Assembly (NCBI GenBank): GCA_021432635.1
Contig: MU270102.1
Span: forward strand, 124,001 to 188,000
Direction of reading: 5' to 3'
From: Thozetella sp. PMI_491
Lineage: Eukaryota > Ascomycota > Sordariomycetes > Chaetosphaeriales > Chaetosphaeriaceae
Length of the DNA: 64,000 nt
Notes under the pieces: model-generated
Told to the model about the DNA's origin: nothing
The model's input: only the letters and a program-made list of their open reading frames with translations
Databases searched by the model: none
In this document: piece after piece, positions 1 through 10,040 of the stretch
How the letters are laid out: the number at the start of each line of letters is the position of its first letter
Numbering within the stretch: the stretch's first letter is position 1
Program-made: the position numbers and the translations under genes

Positions 1-195
1 ATCCAGAGAGCGAGGCGAAGAAGTCTCGTGGGCTTGCAAAACATGTGATAGATAAATTGACGTCATACGCTTTCATGTTTCTTGGTTCCCGTCACGCCAT
101 TCACCAAAAAGGTTGTTATCTTGTACAACAGTATTTCCAGCAGGTTGATGTAGAACAAACCACACAGCTTCCACATTGAAACTTGTTTTACTCAT

Positions 196-2298
196 TTACA
201 GGTCGGCAATCGCCTCCTGGTCATCGTCAAACAGATGCCATATGTCAGAAATGCCGCCCGCAGCATCCGTCTTCTCATCGACCACAAAGTAGTCCTTCAC
301 CACTGCCTTACCCTCTACGACCGACTTCCAGACGTCAGGAGGGCAAGTGCTCGGCTTCACGACATAGCATTTTGGCTCGGGCGATTGTGGTGGGATGTTC
401 TTGATGTGCCAGGTGGTCTCGGGCCCTAGCGTCGCCAGGTTGTCCGTAACCGGGAGGAGCCCAGTGGCGATATCCTTGTTAAAAGTGGCGCGCATGAAGA
501 TCTCGTAGGCCGCAATAGGCTGATACGACGGAACCTCGTGGCCCGCCTGGAACACGCGAGTAAAGCTGAAGTTGCCGAGCTGGCGGGTCATGCCGGTGAA
601 ACCATCTGGGGTAACCAGCGGGGCGTACCCGGTCTCGGCAAACTCGTCGCTGCGGCTCCACGGCACTGCAAGGCTGGCCATCTCGCCGCCCACCCAGTTG
701 CAGGCGTAGTCACGGTCGCCGTACATCATGTGCACCTTGACTCCGCTGTCGAGGAGGTAGGCCACGGCGTCAAGGAAGCCGCCGAGCGCGAGGTCGTTGG
801 TGCCCATGAAGTCCTCGTATACGGCGCGGGACGAGGTCGAGAAGTTCACAGGCACGCCGAGAGCGCCCAGGACTGATTCATCGAGCAAGTAGCCGTGCAT
901 TCCCGGCACCGGGAAGGGATCGTACTTAGAGTGGCCGATGTCGTACCAGCCACGCTTGTTCTCCACCTCGCTCTGGTACTTGGCGACAGCTTCCCCAAAG
1001 AGCTGCGCAGGGCAAGCCTCGGGCGGGAACTTATTCTGTCGGCGCAGAGCAGTGATGTCCTTCCCCTTCAGGCTGTCTTGGCACGCGGACAGTTGGTCTT
1101 TCACGCCACCTGGCCGCTCCCAGTCGTGCCAAAGCTCGTCGTAGACGCTCTGGTTGAATACCTGGACACCGTACGTCTATGTCCACGGGTTAGCAGCCGT
1201 GGCGACTTAGTTTGAGAAGTGGGGCATACGTACGTTGTTGTAGGGGAAGGTAATATAGGCCTCTGCCTGGATAAGCAGGTCTATGAGACCATTGACGATG
1301 CCTAGTGTGTCAATGTGGAGGGGCTGAGCGCCCTTCTCCGTCGAGCTCCCATTGGCGATCTTGTCGTTCTGCTCCTGGAAGAAGCGCATGAACCCAGGGC
1401 CGTAGTGGCCGCCGTAGCTCTCGGCCCAGAGGCTGATGCGGTTGTCAGCTGGCTTGTAGTACGGAAACTCAAAGAACCACGTTTGCGCGAAGTGCCACAG
1501 GGCGTGTGCCGCCTGGAGTGTGGTGTTGGCCGTGTGGGTGAGCTCTTGGCTGCTGACGGTGCCAACATAGTGCGTGGCATTTGTCTCCGGCACGCCGTCT
1601 GTGAAGTCGGTCGGGGTGAGAGTAATCTCGCCTTCCGCATCGAGGATGACCGATACGTTGGTGGGGATGTCGTACGAGAAGCCCACCTGCGTCGGCTGGT
1701 CAATGAAGAGCATGTTCACCTTGTTGTTCCAGCTCCACGGGTTCAGGCGGGTGGTCTTCGAGTCCGGCTCGATGAGGCACGGGCCATTCTCCTCCAGGAG
1801 ACCCATCATGGACGAGCCGCCAGGGCCGCCATTCAGCCAGATGGCGAGGGGCGCGTTCCCAGGATCCTCGCGCGCCTCGAAGAACCAGAAGAACCTAGAA
1901 CATGCCACATGAGCGATAGCCACCCAATCATTGGGTTCAAAGTGCCCCTTACGTGTTCACCGGGTAATCCTGGACTTCCTCATCGAGGAACCCGGGAGGG
2001 AGGTGGACATAGCCCGCGTAGGATTTCACTCCGGGGGTAGTCTCGCAGATTCCGGGCTGTTCAGGGCGTAGGGTTGGTCAGAGGAACAGTGTCATACACG
2101 CCGCACAGATGGTCACAGGCGGGCCGGCTTTGCGGGGGAGGGGAAGAGGAGGCGGAGGGGGAGTTTGCTCACTTCCTTGAAGGATATGGTCACATTGGGA
2201 TGAAATTTGGACTTGAGCACCTTGACACCCTCGGGCGTCGGGGGGAATTGCGCCTGCGCGAGGCCGGCAAGGCCACAGAGCAGGGCCGCGGCGAACAT
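196..2298 (-). CDS. Secreted serine carboxypeptidase (peptidase family S10)
   Basis: Four exons: 2298-2173, 2056-1953, 1894-1234, 1176-196; 623 aa. Serine carboxypeptidases remove C-terminal residues from peptides, usually in the vacuole or outside the cell at acid pH. The ATG at 2298 opens a signal peptide ([17 protein letters not shown]), so the protein enters the secretory route. The substrate-site block NGGPGGSSM is near residue 98. The nucleophile lies in [11 protein letters not shown] (Ser236), the acid in [10 protein letters not shown] (about residue 450), and the histidine in AGHEVP (His510), so the triad looks intact. Several N-glycosylation sequons are present. Each splice junction restores family sequence: [14 protein letters not shown] runs into FFWFFEAR, and FPYNN into [11 protein letters not shown]. 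The length is somewhat above the 480-560 aa usual for the family. Activity is inferred from family membership. Confidence 0.93.
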
Positions 2299-3449
2299 GG
2301 CTCGCTGATTGCGTGGCGCTACGAAGGCGAAGGTTGCACTCGCGCAATTGCTATTACTGCGAATGGCCTACGGTGGAGCAAAACGAGGTTCGCCGGGTCG
2401 CGTCCTCGGGGCGGGGGGGGGTAGCGAGCTTTATTGGAGTCTTACCCAGAGCCAATCGATGGTGCGACGGCTAGGGTCCGTTCGTAAGCACGAAGACGAC
2501 GGCCCCGAACTCCGAGGCAAGGCTGCCGTGCCTCTCTGCTGCTGCCGTGTGCTTATCGCCGCAGACCTTGCCTGAATCGCTGCTGCGCTGCGCCGAGAGC
2601 GCTGCACTAGGCCTCAATCGTACTCTACCTTCCCGTTTCGTGCGTTGCCGGGCCGCCGTGACCCACTCATCGCCGTTGATCTCGGCGTTCGCAGGGCCCA
2701 ACCCCACACCTGAAGACCTTCGCACTGCCTACACAGAAGGTATGGTGCTCTGTATTCGCTGAGGAATTACCAAATCAGCGGCTCCAACGGTCCCGCCCGC
2801 CCTGCAAGCTAATAGAGCGCGGCACTGTAATCCGAGCTAGGGTAAAGATGACTACCTCTGGTAATTTATACATGACGTAGTCGCGACATGCATATTTGGG
2901 AGTAGGGTTCCAGTGCCCAGCCGCCCCTCGTACACGCTGGGTACTTGTTCCAGGCGTCAATCGCGAGCTGCAGCCACTGTATGGCTGGCCCAGTATATAT
3001 GTGTCAACGGAACGGCCCGAGTATGTTCCAGGTGCAGCACTGATGGTCTCCCCGAACCCACTGCATCCCACCCCCGCCGCCTGCCGGCTGATCTTGGCCT
3101 GTCGTATAGCGGCCGACCCCCGAGCCAGTAGAAGTTCGTAGCACGGCCCCTGCGGTGTCTTTTCGTTCCTAGCGACATCTTCCCGCGCTCGGCACAATAC
3201 GGCGTAGCTTGCAAGGCGTGTGACGAGCACGGTGCGCGGCCAGAGAGTATTGTGAATCTCCCGAAGCGGAAATACATTGCGTATACGCTGAAGAAGCATT
3301 TTGGGCAATAGACTGCGTGGAAATATGCACGTAGGATGCGTATGCTAGGCCGGTGTCTGTGCTAAGTGGCCCGGCTGGGGTATGCTAGGGGGTTACAAGT
3401 CTCTAACCGAGCTGAAATCCTACTTTGCAATAACTGTCTAGCCTAAAGC
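2299..3449. other. Intergenic, no supported gene
   Basis: Lies between two minus-strand genes, so it holds the carboxypeptidase promoter at its left end and the acetyltransferase 3' region at its right. A C/G homopolymer tract occurs near 2410-2420. The open frames here, including a 177-codon minus frame at 2775-3308, have no recognisable domain and an odd composition. Confidence 0.6.
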
Positions 3450-4357
3450 TTATTCAGGGTGGTTCTCGATCAGCATGAACCATGCCTGTACTCCTTCGCC
3501 GCCGGGTCTTGCGCGTCCCTTCGCATCTACTCGATCGCGCCCCACTGTGATCTCCTGGAGAACGCGGAAGCCATAGTGCTTGTAAAGCTCTACCACAGCG
3601 GGAGAAGTTGCTTCCAGCCAGACCGGAAGGTTATCTTGCTCTGCCAAACCGAGGAATGGGACCAACACTGCCGAGACAGCCCCTGGTACCTTTGGTGCGT
3701 GCGGGTTCCGCCCAACAAAATCGAGGTGGAGGTGCGGCCGCAGCCTCCCAGCTTCGTGATCCACGCCGATAAACTTTTGTTTTGCGGACCGAACCAAAGA
3801 CTTCCATTCCTTCTTGATGGATCCAACCGAGCCATGCGCAGGATTCTCGGCAGTCCTGTCCGAGATTACAATTGTCAGTGCAGCATCATCTAAGGGTTTG
3901 AGGGAATGACATACTCAGTCTCATCTCCCGGTTCCTCATTTGCTTCTTCAAGATGCGGCAGCTCCCATAGGGCAACGGCTGACCCATCACCTGCCTCTAC
4001 CAGAGTGCCGGAAGCAGACCGTAGGGACTCCCGAACTGTCTTTTCAACATACTCGGGAACTGTCTGGCCAGATTCGAGACTAAACGCGTTTGTGCAAGGC
4101 ACTTTGTCGAATGCAGCAGCGAGGACCTTGATGCCATTGGAGATCTCTTCATCGCTGCTCTGCGGAATGACTTTGGGCGCGAGAAGAGCAGCGGTGGGGG
4201 CAGAGGAGTAGTGGGTGCCTCGGATCTTCGAATTGAAGAACATATAGCACGGGTTGGGGCGGATTCTGACGTTAGCCATAGTGCGAAGGCTATGTAGAAG
4301 GTACTGGCTGGCGAGAATAGGCAAAGTGGTGCCAGCGGTAGCTCCGGCGCGAAACAT
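3450..4357 (-). CDS. GNAT-family N-acetyltransferase
   Basis: Two exons, 4357-3915 and 3855-3450, joined across a 59-nt intron (GTATGT..ACAG); 282 aa. GNAT enzymes move acetyl from acetyl-CoA to an amine. The C-terminal half shows the usual end of the fold: LHLDFVGRNPHA as strand 4, then WLEATSPAVVELYKHYGF as the helix and 'YxxxGF' element. The acetyl-CoA loop, normally Q/RxxGxG/A, is poorly kept (PKVPGAVSAVL), so cofactor binding may be altered. An in-frame ATG at 4279 (MANVRIRP) would give 256 aa and fits the usual family start better; the extra N-terminal segment is Ala/Leu/Arg-bearing and could be a mitochondrial presequence. It is divergent from the permease at 5026. The substrate is unknown. 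Confidence 0.75.
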
Positions 4358-5025
4358 GGCCCGTGAACTGGACCAAATCTCGATCGAACGAGGTTTTATA
4401 TTAGGCAAGTAGCGTATGGTATGGTGCTTGGGTATGTTCCGGTGAAAACAATGAGCTCGTATAGAAAGCGTAATCGGAAGTGCTTTGTGTACGATTCAAG
4501 TCAAAATGACGTTTTGGGTTGCCCGCTCCAAGGGGAAATGTCGTTTCTAGTTTGTCTAGGTCAGCCTGACAACCACACCTTTGGGTGATCCGTTGCCAAT
4601 ATATCAATCCTGAAACGACATCGCCGCGAAAGCACCTAGAGAAACATCCGGCGGGTCCATTCTTGCGAAGCATGAGTAGTGTTCCTAAATCGGGATATCC
4701 TACTAAACCTAGCGTGCCTAGGGCCTGAGATGAAGTATGCTAGGCCGCATCATCTACCCCTTTTCGGCCGACACGTTGAGAGGGAGGGAACAAACAACTC
4801 CCACTGGTTGCATAAACGAGCTGAGGGGCTGAGTAAATATAGCGCATCGTAAAATATTGCCGAATGCATGCCTCCACCGGATCACGATCCCCGGTGAGCA
4901 CACCGGTTGAAATTTATGACAGTCCCGAAATTGGTTCACGCGTAGCAAAGGACTTATACTTCATAACGATAAAAGAGAAGCTTCGTCTCTTGGTCTAATA
5001 CAACCGTACGTGATCTACCATCGCT
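4358..5025. promoter_or_regulatory. Shared divergent promoter region
   Basis: Non-coding interval between the head-to-head acetyltransferase (-) and MFS permease (+). It must contain both promoters. No binding motif could be assigned. Confidence 0.45.
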
Positions 5026-6464
5026 ATGTCTCAACCTACCCACAGCTCAGTTTCCCCCAAGGAAGGATGGCTGGCTTGGAGCCAAGTCATTGCCTCTTTC
5101 TGCATGTCTATGTGCTCCTTGTAAGTGCAAACGAACCCTGGAGGGTGTCCATATCTTTTTGTCACTGCCATCGGACTGATTCTAAACCCCATGTTCGCAG
5201 AGGGCTAGCCAATTCCTTTGGCATATTTCAGTCATACTACCAAGAGGATATACTCTCTCAGTATTCGCCATCTGAAATAGCGTGGATAGGCACTACACAA
5301 GGGTTCCTACTCAATATTGTCGGAGTAATCAGCGGCCGAGCCTACGACTTGGGCTACGTGCTTCCTTTCATGTATGGCGGTATGGCGCTCAACGTCGCAG
5401 GGCTCATGGCGGCCAGCTTCTCGACCACATATCCGACAGTCTTCCTTTCTTTAGGTGTCTGTGTAGGACTGGGCTCCGGAGGATTTTATGTACCTAGCCT
5501 CGCCATCGTCGCCTCGCACTTCTCCACTCGACTTCCACTCGCCACCGGGATAAGTGCCACAGGCTCGAGCATCGGCGGCGTCTTGTATCCCGTCATCTTC
5601 CGCGCGCTTATCGACCGCCTTGGCTTCGCCTGGGCCTGCCGCGTCTTTGCCATCCTGAACGGGAGCCTTCTAGCGGTGCCTTGTCTGCTCATCCGCCCTC
5701 CATCGCGCCAAGCAGTAGACTCTGGCCGTGTTGCGACAAGAAAGGCAGGGATCTTCGACCCCACGGCTTTGCGCGACGTCTCATTTCTTCTTTTCAGCCT
5801 GGCCCTCTTCTTCATCTGGCTTGGTATCGACATCCCTTTCTTCTATCTTCCTGCATATGTCCAAGCTGGGGAACTAGGGCACTCGCACCCGCAATTAGGC
5901 GATTACCTGCTTTCGGCAACGAATGCCTCCGCCATCCTTGGCAGAGTAGTCCTTGGGTATGCTGCCGTCCGCATTGGGTCTGCTCTCGCGGTCTGGGAGG
6001 GTACTATTGCCGCCTCGTGCGTGCTCTTGCTAGGTTGCTGGGCAGCTGCTACTCGCACCTTGGAGAACAGTTTACCGGGGCTTATCGCGTTTTCGATTCT
6101 CTACGGCATCTGCACTGGTACCGTCACGTCACTCATTTCACCAGCGTTGCTTGCCATCTCGCCTGATATCAGCGTTGTCGGAACTCGGCTGGGGATGTGC
6201 ATTCTTTGCGCCGGCGTTGGGTTCCTGGTCGGGCCCCCTATTGCAGGAGTGATTCAGAATTCCTCCGCTGGATACTTTGGGCAAGGCTTATTCGCCGGTC
6301 TGACGTATGTGGCCGCCTTAGTCGCTCTAGGTGTGATGGGATGGGGTCAGCGACGCGGAAAAAGCGACCTCTCCCGACCAGAAGGACCCAGTAGCTCTAT
6401 GAAGTCGTCACCTAGCGACACGACCGTATCCTGCGATATCTTCGAAAACGGAAATGCAGTCTAG
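5026..6464 (+). CDS. MFS transporter, monocarboxylate-permease-like
   Basis: Two exons, 5026-5120 and 5201-6464; 452 aa. The ATG at 5026 gives MSQPTHSSVSPKEGWLAWSQ, and the 80-nt intron (GTAAGT..CGCAG) leads to GLANSFGIFQSYYQ, the first-helix motif of fungal MCT-like MFS permeases (GxxNSFGxFQxYY). The rest shows about twelve hydrophobic segments and the loop after helix 2 (SGRAYDLGY). SATGSSIGGVLYP near helix 5 is typical of the monocarboxylate porter group. A longer reading from 5010 would need a GTG start and read through the intron, so it was not used. These plasma-membrane permeases are often assigned to monocarboxylates, but many fungal members move other metabolites or have no known cargo. 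Divergent from the acetyltransferase. Confidence 0.88.
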
Positions 6465-7663
6465 ATCTTAGATAAGTCACATGGCATTAAGACTACCCAA
6501 TAGTGCCCCATCCGGTCTTTGCTATTGCACAAAGCGGTGTATATGAAGTAGCAGAAGCTGCAGCACAGGGTACAGCTGTGACGACATCTTGGCAAAAAGT
6601 ACATCCACTTCGCACTATTCCGGCATGGATTGTGCTAAGAACAGTATTCTTTCCTCGTCGAAGAGGCGTGAACAGAGTTACAAGAACACAAATCCGCCCT
6701 CCCTTCCGGACCTATCCAGTGCCTGATGGAAGGTGGTGCGGCGTCCTTACAACCACGTAAGCCGGCTATAAAAGTACAAACGTCGAACTAACGGTACTGG
6801 GAAACTTTACCCGGTTGGCCGGGGTAGGAACATCGCCAGACGACAATCATTGGGGGCCTGGGGACCAACTGGACGGAACTTCGGTTAGCTAACTGCCAAG
6901 ATTCATATTTTTTTTCAATTGAAAACGCCGGTGATCGAATAAAACCTGCTCCCAAACGAGTCACTATAATTGGGATTGTTCATTTCTATCGTCCTCTGTT
7001 GTTCCTCAATCAACCGGTTATGGCTTGGCGTGGTGGTCAGCTTGGGAAGCTCAAGCGGCCTGCAGCGGAAAGTTTTTGCGATCGAAACAAGAATCCCCTT
7101 AAGGAGAAGGCGATGGTATGCCACCCCAAGCGACGCGCGGCATTCCTGTAGGACATTTTATGCGACGAGCTACGATTAATGCAAACACAACTTTGGCACC
7201 TATCACCCATTTATCGCCATAATCTATCTTCGGATACACTTGAACTAATGCTAAGCCGCTTTATACGAATCTTGACTGAACCCTCATTAGCTTTTGCTCA
7301 TTCGCATGGACAGTCTCGCCGACTTGACTCTATCCTTTCCTGAAAGAGTTCTCCACCGCCCGAGTTTAAAGTCTTACCACACTGGCCCCGCCCACAAATG
7401 GAAGAGCTCCGTGTCGGCTCGGGCGCTGTTGAGCGTATAGGTTGGACCCTTCGCAACTGCCACAGAAATCTGGCTCCTTCTTTCGATTAAGACCAAGGTG
7501 GAGAACTACTGGAATTGGAGACTGCCTCTTCAAACTGCTCGTGCGTGCTCACATATTGTAGTCGTACCCCTGCTCTAGGCCGCACTCCATCGCACTAAAA
7601 TGCGTATGATGGGTGCAAGACGACCAGGCTGCCGTCGGCTAAATTGTGTGCTAGTGCGGCACG
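6465..7663. other. Intergenic, no supported gene
   Basis: About 1.2 kb with stops in all frames and no recognisable motif. Contains a short T-tract at 6909-6916. Missing 5' parts of the neighbouring ankyrin pseudogene could lie here but were not recognisable. Confidence 0.55.
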
Positions 7664-9650
7664 ATGTGGCAAGGGTTCGCCCTCGGAAAATGGAACTTAC
7701 CGACTCCATCCCCGCCCCGTATTCCATACACGATGAAGATACGGGCAAGAGGCAACTGTGCAGGTTCTCTTCCAGAGCAGTTCAACGACGCCATAACTGC
7801 TGCGAGCAATACTGGCAACGCGGACGCTGTTCGAGATCTTCTGGACGGGAAGGGCGGACGGGTTGTGCCGAAGGAGGCACATGATCTGCTATAGGTGGCC
7901 TTGTATAGAGGGAAAGAGAGGAAGGCCAGGCAGCTGCTACAAAAATGCCAGGATATTAACGCCGAGGGTGGTTATTTCGGAAACGTGCTCCAAGCCGCCA
8001 TTGCTGGAGGCAGCCTACGCCTCGTCCGGGAGGTTGTGGAAGCGGGTGCGAAACTGGATGTCCCTGGTCGCTACGAATACCCTGTTCGAGCAGCTGCCGT
8101 CTTCGGTAGAGTTGAGATTGTGGAATATCTACTCCGCAGAGGAGCAGACCCTTACCACCCGGACGATGATCTTGACGCTCTGCAGGCTGCGTCGTCTAAA
8201 GGGCACATTGACGTGATGGCATTACTGTTGTCCGGCAAGGGACATTGCGAACCTCCGGCCAAGAAGTCAATGTTGGGATACAGGTGGAATATATCCACCA
8301 GGGCAGGAAACGCTCTACATTTTGCAGCCTTTGGCGGTCACGAACAGGCCGTCCAGTTGCTCCTCGAGGACGGATCGGACATTAACGGAGCGGGAATTCG
8401 ATTCCGTGACCCTCTCCAGGCTGCTGTTTTGCTAGCCACGAAGGAATAGCAGATCTCTTGATTTCAAAAGGAACTCTTGTGAATCCCGAGCACCTAGACA
8501 GCCCTTGCAAGGCTAGGAGAAGCACTGTCTCTATACCTTGGGCTCGAAATCGAGTCGAAATTCCACAGGCGGTTGGACCCCTCAAGATAGCAGCGAGATG
8601 CGGCGATGAGCGCATGGTCCGATGGCTTCTCGCAAGAGGTTGTGCCGTGGACATTAAAGAACCACCATACGGATACGACCTAAATTCATTACTGGGGTGG
8701 TGCCTCTACTGCTTTGCAACTTGCCGCATACTGGGGCCATAAAGCAGTTGTCGAGTGCTTGCTGGACCACGGCGCGGATGTCAATCTTGCGCGTCCAACA
8801 CTCGGCACAGACCTGCAGGCTGCTTTGGAGTGCATGCGATTTGACGTGGCAGATCTCCTCCTTATCTGCGGGGCAAACATCAACAAGCATTGGATGCCCC
8901 AATGGGGGATCTATGACTGGGGTTCATGTTTGGAAATCTTTTGTTTGGAAGGCAACCTGCCAGCTGTTAAGTTCCTCCTTGATCGCGGCGCAGATATCGA
9001 AGATCCTCGCGGCCGGTGCGGTGGTGCTCTCACGGCTGCCTGCGGTGCCGGACATACTGAGATTGTCCAATTACTGCTGTAGCAGGGTGCCATGGTCAAT
9101 CCTCCTGGAAAATCCCGAAAATCCCCGATTAAGACAGCAATTACCGGGGATCATACGGATATTATGAAGTTATTACTAGAATAGGCCGATATTCCGACTC
9201 CCCAGATAAACCAGCATCTCCACGCAGCCGCTTGTCAAGGACATGTGTCCCTAGTGTCTTTACTTCTCTCAAATGGAGCCTTGGTTCATGACAAATATCC
9301 TATAGACAGATCGCACTGGGGCTGGGAAGACGTGTCACAACCTATAATGGACGCTTTTCAGCGCAGCGTGTGAAGAGGCCCACCTAGAAGTAGCGCGACT
9401 TCTGTTTCGTCACGATCCTGGGGCCGACGTTCGACATCATACATTTCAAAATGTCCTTAAGAGAGCCCTCGCCAGGGAGGAAGAGCATTTTGCGTGCATG
9501 CTATTACGCGAGGGAGCTGGCGCCGGATTTCGGAATTCATTCTACGGTTTGTTCCGGGCAGTCTTCCCGCCCGAGCCGAGCGTCAGATCTCAGCACCATG
9601 TGAGACCTCGATGCCGGACTAGACGATACCTGGCGCAGAAGTCTCTATGA
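7664..9650 (+). pseudogene. Decayed ankyrin-repeat protein gene
   Basis: Frame-corrected translation gives a run of ankyrin repeats, e.g. AAFGGHEQAVQLLLEDGSD, GHKAVVECLLDHGADVN and GAGHTEIVQLLL. The frame is broken by TAG at 7892, 9080 and 9172, each where glutamine fits (LLxVALYRGK, LLxQGAMVN, LLExADI). It is also broken by three single-base shifts near 8427-8430 (T run one short), 8694-8697 (G run one long) and 9356-9360 (T run one long). After the last shift the reading SAACEEAHLEVARLLF continues to TGA at 9648. No introns are needed. In fungi such arrays are usually the sensor part of STAND/NLR-like proteins; no effector or NTPase domain was seen upstream, so the 5' part may be lost. Non-functional as read. 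Confidence 0.82.
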
Positions 9651-10040
9651 GGTATCCAACCGTCAAATGACCACTTAAATTCAACATCCTGTCACTAAGC
9701 ACCCTCTTTGGCTGTTACTCCTTTCATATGCGATACGTCTTTAAAAGTTGAGGCTATTAAAGTGAGTAATAGTCATCTAAATCCTATCACTGTGCTCGTC
9801 TACAACGGAGAAAACCATTTATAACCGTACATTTCTTTTAACCTCGCATATCGTTGACTCATTGCGTAGCACGAAGTGCATTAATGGGCTACGGCTATTT
9901 TTCAGACTATTTTTATGTTCAATGACGGAAGTAAAGGTGAATTTGGAGCAGAGGAGCCGACAAAAGTGCCGGCTATCAAGAAGTATAAGGCCGATGCGCT
10001 CTACCACCAACTACCCCATGGGTCAGCTTCCCAACTGTCG
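9651..10040. other. Intergenic, no supported gene
   Basis: AT-rich interval of about 390 bp between the ankyrin pseudogene and the convergent pepsin-like gene. Nothing recognisable. Confidence 0.5.

Noticed and set aside
1315-2040. 241-codon plus-strand frame
   Set aside because: Antisense shadow of the serine carboxypeptidase, whose catalytic motifs and introns are on the minus strand.
2775-3308. 177-codon minus-strand frame
   Set aside because: No domain, no plausible start or splice context, mixed low-complexity composition.
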